A stretch of 64,000 nt of DNA from an uncultured Roseobacter sp. (GTDB taxonomy: Bacteria; Pseudomonadota; Alphaproteobacteria; Rhodobacterales; Rhodobacteraceae), in assembly GCF_947492555.1 (NCBI RefSeq), contig NZ_CANLNE010000002.1, positions 111,001-175,000 of the forward strand, in the 5' to 3' direction. A program made the translations under genes and the position numbers. Positions 35,702-44,162 of this stretch are shown here, in pieces. The notes below the pieces were generated by a model that was not told the origin of the DNA, did no database searches, and was given only the letters and a program-made list of their open reading frames with translations. Each line of letters starts with the position of its first letter. Positions within the stretch are counted from its first letter, which is position 1.

Positions 35702-36116
35702 GGATGAATCCTATTTTCAGCACTATCTAATGCTACAAATAGTCATCGACGCTCTATTCTGTCAATAGCACTGATTTAAACTATCGGCAGCAAAGCCCCC
35801 CAAAGCCCATTGAGGTGTTCAAGAACCATCTGTTTTGTGAACGCCAATGGCAGGAACGAAAAAACGATAGAAATCAGTGACAGATGTTATCCATTTCCCG
35901 GTGGGTTTTTTGAACACTAGTTAAGTCCACTGGATAGCACATCGCACATCCACGGCAGCAGTCAGATGCGGGAGGAGTTCGGATTCCACAAGACGTGCGT
36001 CATCAACACGATCATGGATCATGTGGGCGTTTGGGGCATCTGAAAGCGTAAATACTTGGTTTAACCGGACGGGGATGGCAGATTATTGGTCCATCAGACC
36101 CGGATCACCCAAATAC
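35702..36116. other. Gene-free region with nested inverted repeats
   Basis: About 415 bp without a credible gene, between the Rep-like gene and the RAMA-like/resolvase unit. Two interleaved inverted repeats are visible: CACTGATTT-aaa-CTATCG at 35769-35786 against CGATAGAAATCAGTG at 35865-35879, and GTGTTCAA at 35815-35822 against TTGAACAC at 35910-35917. This could be a resolution site, a replication origin or a transfer origin. It is also the promoter region of the RAMA-like gene. Confidence 0.45.
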
Positions 36117-37352
36117 TTAGTCGGATGGCTGCGAAACCAGTTTGCCGTACAATCCTGAACTGACGATCCAATTTGCGCCTTTTTTTATTGGGGTTTCAAA
36201 ATCCGGTGGTGGGGACGAGTTACTCATATATGAGAGCAATATATCCGGAAAATCATCAATGATCCTGGCAAAGGTCCTGGTCTTTACCGTTTCCAGACAA
36301 CCCTTCGGATCAGTCATCCAGATGTGAATAAACTGCTCCGCATAGCTCAACGTCTTCCAGTTCTTTTTTATCCTCTTCCTGAACCGCTGTGCTTCCAGTT
36401 CTTTCACTCGGTCCGTATCAACTATGGTGTTGATATCATCAGGACGCTTTCCAGTGCTAAAGTTCCTGTTGCGACGTGACCAGGTTTCATCAAGACGAGC
36501 AAATTCTATAACGGCCTGGGCTGAATCCATGCCGAAGTCGATCTCAACCTTCTCCAGGCTGGCGTACTCAAGGAACCCCTGCACGCCATGCGTAACGGTG
36601 CCGTCGTCATGCTTGATGTCTTGATATGGTGCACGGACACATACCCGCTTTCTGCCGGGGAATTCAGCGACGAGTACCTTCCGGATTTCTTCAGACGACA
36701 TCCAGGGATCGAAAAGAACAAAGTGGATGTGCAGCATCCCACATCGCTGACCAGCAATGTGAGATTTGAGCGCAGTACGGTCCAGTTCTTCCTCAGGGAT
36801 ATCGAAGGTAAGCCCATCAATGGTCTTCAACACCATATCAAACTTACCACGGGCAATGTGCCCAGGGGTCAACCTGTTCAGAGCTTTTCGAAGGCGGCGT
36901 TTTATCCGTTCGATTTCATCACACAAGCTCCCATCAAGTGCCACCAGGGCCAGATTGATGGTAATGCAATGAAGCAGGATCAATGGTAAACCGACAAAAG
37001 GCTCGACCATTCTCTGACCACCACGGACCTGGTAGTTAGACGACAGGGCACCGAGGGCTGTCGAAGTACCATTGCATGCATTCTGGGTCAGACGCCTGTC
37101 TGATTTCAGGTGGCGTTTACTTCGCCGTTTGCGTGGGTTTGAACAGGTGGTGCACCACTTATTGTTGCAGGGGCGCTTTCTGGTGCAAGACTGTACCTTT
37201 TGGGTGATGTGATCGAATTCACGGTGTTGTGCCAATACTGAGAGTGCTGCCTCCTTCTGCTTAGGTAATCCACGATTGGTTAGTTCTGTACACTTGTGCA
37301 CGGCTCTGATTTTATCAATCGAAAGTCGTTTCCGTTTTGTAATTTGTGCCAT
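36117..37352 (-). CDS. HUH-type replication initiator/relaxase-like protein
   Basis: A 411-residue basic protein. Near the N-terminus is a zinc-binding-like cluster, C56, C62, C67 and C70 (RKRPCNNKWCTTCSNPRKRR). The segment GMLHIHFVLF (residues 205-214) contains the His-hydrophobic-His core of HUH endonucleases, and FLEYASLEK (Tyr263, Lys268) could be the nicking tyrosine motif. A long charged helical C-terminus follows. HUH proteins nick one DNA strand to start rolling-circle replication or transfer. This is inference from motifs. The overall family is not recognised. It is divergent from a small ribbon-helix-helix gene. Confidence 0.5.
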   Translation of the reverse strand: MAQITKRKRLSIDKIRAVHKCTELTNRGLPKQKEAALSVLAQHREFDHITQKVQSCTRKRPCNNKWCTTCSNPRKRRSKRHLKSDRRLTQNACNGTSTALGALSSNYQVRGGQRMVEPFVGLPLILLHCITINLALVALDGSLCDEIERIKRRLRKALNRLTPGHIARGKFDMVLKTIDGLTFDIPEEELDRTALKSHIAGQRCGMLHIHFVLFDPWMSSEEIRKVLVAEFPGRKRVCVRAPYQDIKHDDGTVTHGVQGFLEYASLEKVEIDFGMDSAQAVIEFARLDETWSRRNRNFSTGKRPDDINTIVDTDRVKELEAQRFRKRIKKNWKTLSYAEQFIHIWMTDPKGCLETVKTRTFARIIDDFPDILLSYMSNSSPPPDFETPIKKGANWIVSSGLYGKLVSQPSD

Positions 37353-37526
37353 TTATTTTGCCTCATATGCAGGGCCGTTTATCGACCTCTTCGTCATACT
37401 TAGGCGCAGATTTCCAAAAGTGGGCATCCCAAGGGATTCCGGCAGGTTTACCATCAATGTTATTCGGGCTCCTCAGGGTACGGCGGATGTTTCCCCGGAC
37501 ATAAATAGTCTGAGGAGGTGAACGAC

Positions 37527-37703
37527 ATGAAACGCAAAACAATTACGATAAAAAACGTCGATCAGGATGTCATCGAGATGTTGGCCGATTTGAGATTGAC
37601 GGAACGCAGGCAGCTTGCAGCCATCCTTGAGGACTGCGTAAACGCCTATGTTTATGCGGACGGTGATGAAGAGAGTGATGAGTTGCTGACATCAGCAGCA
37701 TGA
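37527..37703 (+). CDS. Small ribbon-helix-helix-like protein
   Basis: A 58-residue protein, MKRKTITIKNVDQDVIEMLADLR and onward, with one beta strand (TITIKNV) and two helices, the pattern of Arc/CopG/FitA-type ribbon-helix-helix DNA-binding proteins. The C-terminus is acidic. ATG at 37527 has GAGGAGG 8 nt upstream. It is divergent from the Rep-like gene, a common place for a copy-number or antitoxin-like repressor. Its last 17 codons overlap the end of a convergent gene. Confidence 0.7.
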   Translation: MKRKTITIKNVDQDVIEMLADLRLTERRQLAAILEDCVNAYVYADGDEESDELLTSAA

Positions 37704-38056
37704 TTGCTGATCGCACTCACACCCCAAACACCGAACCCCAGAGTGCGGAGATATGGTTCCAGGTTCAGGCCATGGTAATCTGGCTCGATGTGAACTGCTT
37801 CGACTATTACATTGCCGTCCTGCCAAGCGAAGGATGCTTTGGCCGCGATTTCATCGACATCACCACGGTTCCAGATTTCGAAGTACCACCGGCTCTTGGC
37901 AACATCGATATCAATGCCATGGTCATGAAGGAAATCCGCAATCCCTCCCTCAAGAGGAAGCCCTGCTCCAAGCGATAGCACAATGGTAACCATTGGATGC
38001 GGAAGGAACCGTGGTGCACCAGGCTCTAGGTCGGATTTGTGAAATGATAGCATCAT
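37652..38056 (-). CDS. Hypothetical island protein
   Basis: A 134-residue protein not recognised. It has a hydrophobic strand (MVTIVLSLGAGLPLEGGIADFLHDHGIDIDV) and a second half with WYFEIWNRGDVDEIAAK and VHIEPDYHGLNLEPYLRTLG. The Ser-rich end (NSSLSSSPSA) is unusual. A good GAGGAG site sits just before three consecutive ATG codons, the second of which is best spaced. It overlaps the RHH gene tail-to-tail by 52 bp. No transmembrane segment. Confidence 0.5.
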   Translation of the reverse strand: MMLSFHKSDLEPGAPRFLPHPMVTIVLSLGAGLPLEGGIADFLHDHGIDIDVAKSRWYFEIWNRGDVDEIAAKASFAWQDGNVIVEAVHIEPDYHGLNLEPYLRTLGFGVWGVSAISNHAADVSNSSLSSSPSA

Positions 38057-38129
38057 CATCGTTCTCCTCAAATTGGCGTTTTTGGTATTTGGGGAAAAAC
38101 GGTGATCCGGTGACCAGGTTCGAAGAAGC

Positions 38130-38519
38130 CTATACCGGTGGCAGCTTGCTGGACGTGTACAGTGTCGTTACTTTCTGAAGAGTTGTGGGTTCTGGGTCTG
38201 GGTTGCAGTGACCCTCAGCTTCGAGCAGAGCCTGCCGGGCATGGGCCATAGCATCGCGATGTAGCTTCATTCGCCCCGGGATGCCCGGGGTACCCGGAAA
38301 CTGCTCACAAGCCGCTTCCAGATATGGCTTCAATCGTTCCCGGTACTTCTGATCCATGAGCCGCTCAAGCTGCTGTCGATAAAGCTTCGGGATATCGAGG
38401 GAAGGCAGGCTCACCTCGGCACGGATATGATTCCGGCGAAGCAGTCGCTCAAAAATGGCCTGCTTCTCATCGGCTGTAACAGTGATGTATTCGATCTGAT
38501 TGATCTGTTTTTTCTTCAC
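38130..38519 (-). CDS. Hypothetical island protein (charged, helical)
   Basis: A 129-residue soluble protein, KKKQINQIEYITVTADEKQAIFERLLRR at the start and a long charged helical middle (KLYRQQLERLMDQKYRERLKPYLEAACEQF). No family recognised. GTG at 38519 is chosen because GGGAGGA lies 8 nt upstream. An ATG 39 codons earlier would overlap the previous gene. Fourth gene of the leftward unit starting with the HTH gene at 39422. Confidence 0.55.
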   Translation of the reverse strand: MKKKQINQIEYITVTADEKQAIFERLLRRNHIRAEVSLPSLDIPKLYRQQLERLMDQKYRERLKPYLEAACEQFPGTPGIPGRMKLHRDAMAHARQALLEAEGHCNPDPEPTTLQKVTTLYTSSKLPPV

Positions 38520-38557
38520 GAATGAAATCCTCCCACTATGACCGATGTCGTCAATGC

Positions 38558-38908
38558 TTATCGGTCGATCTCTTCCAAGGCTTCGGAGAAGCTTTGGCCC
38601 AGTCCCCGGAAACCATCCGGTCCACCACGCATCCACATGATCATCAAGGGCCCTCTACGGCGCTCTGACCAGGCCAGCCGCTGTGTTGGTGTCATCATTG
38701 CCCAGCGAGTGCGCAACCAGCCTGAACGGGCCGCTCTTGGGCTCTGTGCGATGGTATTGATCTCGTCAACGATTTGCTGGGCAGTGAGATCAGGAACGGA
38801 TAGGTTAATCACGGTCACCGAGGGGTCAAACCATCGATCCACAACGCCCTTCAGTCTTTGCCAAATTCGGTATGGTGAAAACCGTTTGTGAAAAATGAAG
38901 CGCCACAC
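38558..38908 (-). CDS. Hypothetical island protein
   Basis: A 116-residue basic protein with GTG start overlapping the previous stop codon. It includes PDLTAQQIVDEINTIAQSPRAARSGWLRTRWAMMTPTQRLAWSERRRGPL. Function not recognised. Overlap with its neighbours shows it belongs to the same leftward operon as the HTH gene. Confidence 0.55.
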   Translation of the reverse strand: MWRFIFHKRFSPYRIWQRLKGVVDRWFDPSVTVINLSVPDLTAQQIVDEINTIAQSPRAARSGWLRTRWAMMTPTQRLAWSERRRGPLMIMWMRGGPDGFRGLGQSFSEALEEIDR

Positions 38909-39204
38909 TAGCTGCCTTCGGTTGCGATCTGATCCTGTGCATCGCGCTCCAACTGCACCACCAGGGTCGAGTTCTCATCCCGCCAGGCAATGTATCCAGC
39001 ATATCCCCTACGGTTCACCTCAGCCCGCTCAGAGGTGCTCAATGCATCGTAATCATCACGATCCACTCCATCCACAAATGACAGCTTCACATCGGTGTAG
39101 ATGTCCACACAGGCTGCTGCTTCGGCAGGGGGCAGGACTCTGACTTCGGCAGCTTCGGAGCACAGGAAATAGGCGGCAATCAGAGCGAGGGTTTCAGCGG
39201 TCAT
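38908..39204 (-). CDS. Hypothetical island protein
   Basis: A 98-residue acidic protein. It starts with a short hydrophobic segment (AETLALIAAYFLCSEAAEV) that could be a weak signal or membrane segment, then YDALSTSERAEVNRRGYAGYIAW. The ATG at 39204 overlaps the stop of the HTH gene (ATGA) and has GGAGA just upstream. Not recognised. Confidence 0.55.
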   Translation of the reverse strand: MTAETLALIAAYFLCSEAAEVRVLPPAEAAACVDIYTDVKLSFVDGVDRDDYDALSTSERAEVNRRGYAGYIAWRDENSTLVVQLERDAQDQIATEGS

Positions 39205-39422
39205 CGGGTCTCCTTCTTGGTCACAGAACAATCGTCGATCCGCCACACGTCAGCCGGTGTGACCTGGCCATCAGTTGCTTTGATGATAGCCTGCATGGTC
39301 TTCCGGCTGGGCAACACAACACCATCACGGGCGCGTAGGATGGTCGCTGCACTTACACCGCAGCGTTCACCAAATGCCTTCAGGCTTACTTTATTGAGAT
39401 CGAGATATTCCTTCAGCGTCAT
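39201..39422 (-). CDS. Cro/XRE-type HTH protein
   Basis: A 73-residue HTH protein: LKEYLDLNKVSLKAFGERCGVSAATILRARDGVVLPSRKTMQAIIKATDGQVTPADVW, the compact five-helix Cro/CI form with the recognition helix around SAATILRARDG. It faces a second XRE gene across 113 bp, giving a CI/Cro-like switch arrangement. It leads a leftward operon of small genes. ATG at 39446 is an alternative start. Confidence 0.75.
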   Translation of the reverse strand: MTLKEYLDLNKVSLKAFGERCGVSAATILRARDGVVLPSRKTMQAIIKATDGQVTPADVWRIDDCSVTKKETR

Positions 39423-39535
39423 GAGATGTTGCATATTAAGAAACATAATGATTCGCTATAAGAATCTTACATGATTGTTGCATTTGATCGGGAAACGTTG
39501 CACAAAATGAAACGCCATCACAAACAGGCATCATT
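39423..39535. promoter_or_regulatory. Divergent control region between the two HTH genes
   Basis: The region is AT-rich, holds GATTC-GCTATAA-GAATC (39450-39466) as an inverted repeat and three copies of GTTGCA (near 39429, 39477 and 39497). These are candidate operators for the two HTH proteins that control the leftward small-gene operon and the rightward restriction/Kiwa operon. Confidence 0.5.
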
Positions 39536-39970
39536 GTGGACACTCTCTTCGAACGCATCAAGGACGCCCGGGAAAAAGCTGGTCTGTCGGTCAACCAGGC
39601 AGCGGAAGCATTGGGCGTGAAGCGGACACAAATCTGGCGTATGGAAAATCGATCAGAAACCCTGACCGCTGAACGCTTGTTCGAGCTTGCCGATCTTTAC
39701 GGCGTCGATGCCAGAAAGCTTTTCCAGGGGGATACTGTCTCAGCATCGCCGGACAAACTCTATGATCTGATAGGCGCGGTGGTCATCATGGTTGAGGAAT
39801 GCGTTCAGACCTTGGAGGCAAGACCATCACCAGACCTTATACGTGATGCTGTCGTTGAAGTTCTCAGACAGGAGGGTAACCAGCCGCCTGACATCCGGGC
39901 AAAGGGTTTTGACGCCAGTCGATATCAAGGGTTGGTCACACTAATATTCAAACAGGTAAAACAATCATGA
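39536..39970 (+). CDS. XRE-family regulator leading the hsd/Kiwa operon
   Basis: A 144-residue protein with an N-terminal XRE HTH (RIKDAREKAGLSVNQAAEALGVKRTQIWRMENRSETLTAERLFELADLYGVD) and a C-terminal region rich in helices (LYDLIGAVVIMVEECVQTL). GTG start at 39536. Its stop codon overlaps the hsdM start by 4 bp, so it is made with HsdM and may act like a controller protein of the restriction system, repressing or timing expression. The sensory part is unknown. Confidence 0.8.
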   Translation: MDTLFERIKDAREKAGLSVNQAAEALGVKRTQIWRMENRSETLTAERLFELADLYGVDARKLFQGDTVSASPDKLYDLIGAVVIMVEECVQTLEARPSPDLIRDAVVEVLRQEGNQPPDIRAKGFDASRYQGLVTLIFKQVKQS

Positions 39971-41472
39971 ACCCCATCACCCAATCTGAAATCAACAAAG
40001 CTGCATGGGGAGCATGTGATACCTTCCGGGGCGTGGTCGATCCGTCGATCTACAAGGATTTCGTTCTTACCATGCTCTTCCTCAAATACGTCAGCGACGT
40101 ATGGAAGGACCATCGTGCCCGCTACACGGAAGAGCATCCCGATGCCCCTGATCTTGTAGAGGCAATGATGCTGCAAGAGGCATTTGTGTTACCAAATGGG
40201 GCTGGGTTCGACGCGCTCCATAGACGCCGTCATGAGGCAGGAAATGGGGAACGGATTGACAAGGCCCTGCATGCCATTGAAGAAGCCAATGGCACCAAGC
40301 TGCGGGGCGTATTCCAGGATATCAGCTTCAACAGCAACAAACTGGGTGATGAAGAACAGAAGAACGACATCCTCCGCCACCTGCTTGAAGACTTCGCCAA
40401 ACCCGCCCTCGATCTGCGGCCATCCCGGGTGGGTCAACTCGACATCATCGGTGGGGCCTATGAATACCTGATCAGCCGGTTTGCCGCCACGGCGGGCAAG
40501 AAGGCCGGGGAATTTTATACCCCCGCTGAGGTCAGTGAACTCATGGCCCGGCTGGTCGATCCTCAGGAAGGGGATGACATCTGCGATCCCACATGTGGCT
40601 CAGCATCCTTGCTGATGAAGTGTGGGCGGCTGATCCGGGACCGTACCAGCACCAAACGTTATGCGCTGTTCGGTCAGGAGGCGATTGGCTCCACCTGGGC
40701 CCTGGCCAAGATGAACCTGTTTCTGCATGGGGAAGAGAACCATCAGGTCGAATGGGGGGATACCATCCGCAACCCCAAGCTACGCACCACAGACGACACC
40801 CTTCGCCACTATGACGTGGTTGTAGCCAATCCGCCCTTCAGTCTGGAAAAGTGGGGGACTGAAGCCGCCGAGACCGACAAGTTTGGCCGGTTCCGCCGGG
40901 GTATGCCGCCCAAGACCAAGGGGGATTATGCCTTCATCCTGCATATGATCGAGACCATGAAACCCCAGACCGGGCGTATGGCCGTGGTGGTGCCCCATGG
41001 GGTGCTGTTCCGGGGATCATCCGAGGGCAAGATAAGGCAAAAGCTGGTCGAGGAAAACCTGTTGGATGCAGTTATCGGCGTGCCGGAAAAGCTGTTCTTT
41101 GGCACTGGCATCCCGGCGGCGGTCCTGCTGTTCCGGAAGTTCAAACCCGATACCTCGGTAATGTTCATCGATGCGAGCCGGGAGTTCGAGGCAGGCACCA
41201 ACCAGAACGCGCTGAACGAGGCACATCTGACCAAGATCGTAGAGACATACCGGACCCGGGAAACGGTGGACAAATACGCCTATCGGGCCACAGTGGAGGA
41301 GATCACCGAGAACGACTTCAACCTCAACATTCCCCGGTATGTGGACACGTTTGAGGAAGAAGAAGAGATCGACCTAATGGCCGTTCGTGAAGAACGAACC
41401 CGGCTGAAAACTGATCTGGCCGAGTTGGAAACCCGCATGGAGGGGTATCTCCAAGAGCTTGGTTACTCATGA
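39967..41472 (+). CDS. hsdM: Type I restriction-modification methyltransferase HsdM
   Basis: A 501-residue DNA adenine N6 methyltransferase. The AdoMet-binding motif is DPTCGSASLL (from residue 207) and the catalytic motif IV is NPPF (from residue 288). The N-terminal HsdM helical domain (AAWGACDTFRGVVDPSIYKDFVLTMLFLKYVSDVW) and coiled C-terminus match the family. Together with HsdS it methylates the recognition site, and with HsdR it cleaves unmethylated DNA. It overlaps the upstream regulator gene and hsdS by 4 bp each. Confidence 0.96.
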   Translation: MNPITQSEINKAAWGACDTFRGVVDPSIYKDFVLTMLFLKYVSDVWKDHRARYTEEHPDAPDLVEAMMLQEAFVLPNGAGFDALHRRRHEAGNGERIDKALHAIEEANGTKLRGVFQDISFNSNKLGDEEQKNDILRHLLEDFAKPALDLRPSRVGQLDIIGGAYEYLISRFAATAGKKAGEFYTPAEVSELMARLVDPQEGDDICDPTCGSASLLMKCGRLIRDRTSTKRYALFGQEAIGSTWALAKMNLFLHGEENHQVEWGDTIRNPKLRTTDDTLRHYDVVVANPPFSLEKWGTEAAETDKFGRFRRGMPPKTKGDYAFILHMIETMKPQTGRMAVVVPHGVLFRGSSEGKIRQKLVEENLLDAVIGVPEKLFFGTGIPAAVLLFRKFKPDTSVMFIDASREFEAGTNQNALNEAHLTKIVETYRTRETVDKYAYRATVEEITENDFNLNIPRYVDTFEEEEEIDLMAVREERTRLKTDLAELETRMEGYLQELGYS

Positions 41473-42749
41473 ACGCAGTCACCTTAACCAGTTCTTTCCC
41501 TGCTACAGTCCAGCCTGGCATTCCCAAGTTAGGCGATACCCCTGACGGTTGGGCCAGAGCGCCACTTGGTCGTTTTCTGCATGAGGTTCGGCGGCCAATA
41601 AGGATGGTGGATGATGAGGAATACAAACTCGTCACTGTGAAACGTGCACGTGGCGGTGTTGTCGACCGTGGTAGTTTTCTTGGCCGAGATGTGTTGGTCA
41701 AATCCCAGTATCTTATTGAGCCAGGTGACTTCCTGATTTCCAAGCGTCAAATCGTCCATGGAGCATGTGGTTTGGTGCCGGACGAACTGGGTGGGTCTGT
41801 GGTGTCCAACGAGTACGCCGTGCTCAATGGTACCAACGAGATCGACCTGAAATTCTTGAATTATTTGGCCCATTCGATTTTCTTCCAGCAGACGTGTTTT
41901 CATTCGAGCATTGGCGTTCACGTCGAAAAGATGATCTTCAAGCTTGACCGGTGGCTGAATTTTGAGTTCGACCTTCCCCCACTCCCCGAACAACGAAAGA
42001 TCGCGGATATTCTCTCCACCTGGGACCGGGCCATTGAGGTGAGTGAGGCGCTGCTCTCCACCGCCCGCACCCAGAAACGCGCCCTCATGCAGTCGCTCCT
42101 CACCGGCAAACGCCGCTTCCCTGAATTTGAAGGTCAGGAATGGAAAGAGGTGCGGTTGGGGGATGTTTGTAAATTACAAACAGGCCCGTTTGGGAGCCAA
42201 CTGAAGGCTGAAGAGTATTCCACCCACAAGGATGGTGTCGCGGTAGTCATGCCCAAAGCTTTGATCAATGGATCGGTGGATTTCTCAGTTTGTGACTTCA
42301 TCGAGCAAGAAAGGTCCAACGACTTAGTGAAACATCGTCTCTTGGTCGGAGATTTGCTTTTTAGTCGCAGGGGCGACGTTGCTCGAACTGCGCTGGTCAC
42401 AGAAGCAGATGGACCGTGCATCTGCGGGACTGGCTGTTTGCGAGCAAGACCATCGAGTTTCAGACTCGCACGCTTTCTATCCAAACTCCTCCAGATGGAG
42501 TTTTGCCGAAGCTGGCTTGAGGAAAACGCTGTCGGTCAGACAATGCTGAACCTCAATACGAAAATAATTGGAGCTTTGCCGATACAAGTTCCCTGCGAGA
42601 ACGAGCAGGAGAAGATAGTTGCCGTTTTTGATGACGTAGACGCTCAGATTGAGGAGCATCGCTTGTCGATAGAAAAACTCCGCACCGAGAAGAAGGCCCT
42701 GATGCAGCAACTCCTGACCGGTAAACGTCGGGTGGCAATCAATGCGTAG
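41469..42749 (+). CDS. hsdS: Type I restriction specificity subunit HsdS
   Basis: A 426-residue subunit with two target-recognition domains (about residues 20-170 and 225-360), each followed by a conserved coiled spacer: PLPEQRKIADILSTWDRAIEVSEALL, then RALMQSLLTGKRRFPEF, and ENEQEKIVAVFDDVDAQIEEHRLSIEKLRTEKKALMQQLLTGKRRV. The recognition sequence is bipartite and not predictable here. Its end overlaps kwaA by 8 bp, tying the Kiwa pair into the restriction operon. Confidence 0.95.
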   Translation: MNAVTLTSSFPATVQPGIPKLGDTPDGWARAPLGRFLHEVRRPIRMVDDEEYKLVTVKRARGGVVDRGSFLGRDVLVKSQYLIEPGDFLISKRQIVHGACGLVPDELGGSVVSNEYAVLNGTNEIDLKFLNYLAHSIFFQQTCFHSSIGVHVEKMIFKLDRWLNFEFDLPPLPEQRKIADILSTWDRAIEVSEALLSTARTQKRALMQSLLTGKRRFPEFEGQEWKEVRLGDVCKLQTGPFGSQLKAEEYSTHKDGVAVVMPKALINGSVDFSVCDFIEQERSNDLVKHRLLVGDLLFSRRGDVARTALVTEADGPCICGTGCLRARPSSFRLARFLSKLLQMEFCRSWLEENAVGQTMLNLNTKIIGALPIQVPCENEQEKIVAVFDDVDAQIEEHRLSIEKLRTEKKALMQQLLTGKRRVAINA

Positions 42750-43287
42750 TGGGCTTACGATCTTTGCACGGCTTGCTTTGACAGCAACAGCAATAGCACC
42801 GGTTGGCTTCACATATGCAGCAGTAGCAGCATTGAACAAGCATTATGGCACGATGATGATGCTGTTCCTTGGCTCCGCGCTTCTTGTTCGAGTCTGTGTC
42901 TTCGTTCTTGATGCCATAAAGACAAAAAGCGGCGTGAGTACAGAAGCGAGTTCGCCTGAAGATCATCCCATAACTTTTGTTGAACCTGCTGATCGTGAAA
43001 ACACAGCGATCATACTGCTCTACTTGATGCCGTTGTTCACCGCAGATTTTAATGATCTCAACTGGATCGTCTGGGTGCCCACAATTCTAGTATTCGCCGT
43101 GATTGCCATGACGAGCCACAGTTATTTTTTCAACCCACTTCTGGGACTGTTCGGATGGCATTTCTACCGTGTGGGAACACCTGAAAATGTGACCCGGCTG
43201 TTGATATCCAAACAAACAATTAACAAGGGTGACCGCGTAATTTCAGGCATCCAATTAAGCGATTATGTGATTTTAGATACGGAGTAA
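42742..43287 (+). CDS. KwaA-like membrane protein of a Kiwa system
   Basis: A 181-residue membrane protein with four hydrophobic segments (IFARLALTATAIAPVGF, GTMMMLFLGSALLVRVCVFV, TAIILLYLMPLFTADF, IVWVPTILVFAVIAMTSHSYFFNPLLGL) and a short soluble tail, HFYRVGTPENVTRLLISKQ and IQLSDYVILDTE. Size, topology and the directly following DUF4868 gene match KwaA of the Kiwa anti-phage system, which senses infection at the membrane and works with KwaB. It overlaps hsdS by 8 bp and precedes kwaB by 3 bp. Identity rests on topology and context. Confidence 0.65.
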   Translation: MRSGLTIFARLALTATAIAPVGFTYAAVAALNKHYGTMMMLFLGSALLVRVCVFVLDAIKTKSGVSTEASSPEDHPITFVEPADRENTAIILLYLMPLFTADFNDLNWIVWVPTILVFAVIAMTSHSYFFNPLLGLFGWHFYRVGTPENVTRLLISKQTINKGDRVISGIQLSDYVILDTE

Positions 43288-43290
43288 GAG

Positions 43291-44160
43291 ATGCCAAGAA
43301 CGTTTTTTGCAGTGTGTCGTGTGGGCGATGAAAACGACATTAAACGCATTCCTCTTCGTGCCGGGGTCCAGCAGGAGCTTGAGCAACTCTTTGATGAGCA
43401 GGAGCAGGCATTTCTCGGAGGTAGAGATGAAGAAATTCCCTTTGACGGTGACTGGAAGCCAGATGGCAACGAATTGCTTGTCATTGAAGACGCTGACCTT
43501 GCTGCCCCGTTTGGTCAAACTCTGGTGGATGGACCGGCGGCGTATCAACAGCTTGATGTGACGAACTATGCAGACGCCGGGATCAAAGGGATTTTTACCC
43601 GCTCCGAAGTTTTAGATGGTCGCCTACTTCTTCAGCGATTTCAGACTTCTCAATACTTGCAGAAGAGTGGTCTTACGCTGGTTTTCAGCAATAATCAGTT
43701 CGGCAAGTTATCCGAAAACGGCTTTGCTCTGGATGCAAGGCTCGCGGCTGTCATCGAGGGTAACCACTTCAAGTTTCTGAGTTTCCGCAACCTGCGCACC
43801 ATCCTGACAATCCAGCATCATTTTGAACAGGCAACCGAAACTGAAATAGCTGAATTTCGAGATCACGCTTCTTTCCATGTTGAAAACGCTGCACTGTTTG
43901 ATGCTGCAATGGATGAACGATCAAGAAAGCTGATTTGTGGTATTAGCCGAGCCGGTATTCTCAACGACCATGATGCCCAATCAATCCAAACCAAAGCTGG
44001 AAGTGTCGGTCTACAGATCGACATGCAAGATGGTCGCCTAGTTCTGCCAGGCGAAAAGCGACGCCTCAAAACAATACTGAGCTTCTTGGAGGAAAGCGTA
44101 TACAAGGGGGTTTTCTCCGATGAAACGTTCCAAACCAACTCAAAGAGACCGGTTCAGTAG
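43291..44160 (+). CDS. KwaB-like DUF4868 protein of a Kiwa system
   Basis: A 289-residue soluble protein. The middle and end (DGRLLLQRFQTSQYLQKSGLTLVFSNNQFGKLSENGFALDARLAAVIEGNHFKFLSFRNLRTIL) follow the DUF4868 pattern, the domain that defines KwaB. In published Kiwa systems KwaB binds DNA and blocks phage replication or late transcription together with KwaA. Here it is 3 bp after kwaA and 2 bp before hsdR, so all are translated from one message. Family assignment is from recall of the pattern. Confidence 0.7.
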   Translation: MPRTFFAVCRVGDENDIKRIPLRAGVQQELEQLFDEQEQAFLGGRDEEIPFDGDWKPDGNELLVIEDADLAAPFGQTLVDGPAAYQQLDVTNYADAGIKGIFTRSEVLDGRLLLQRFQTSQYLQKSGLTLVFSNNQFGKLSENGFALDARLAAVIEGNHFKFLSFRNLRTILTIQHHFEQATETEIAEFRDHASFHVENAALFDAAMDERSRKLICGISRAGILNDHDAQSIQTKAGSVGLQIDMQDGRLVLPGEKRRLKTILSFLEESVYKGVFSDETFQTNSKRPVQ

Positions 44161-44162
44161 GG

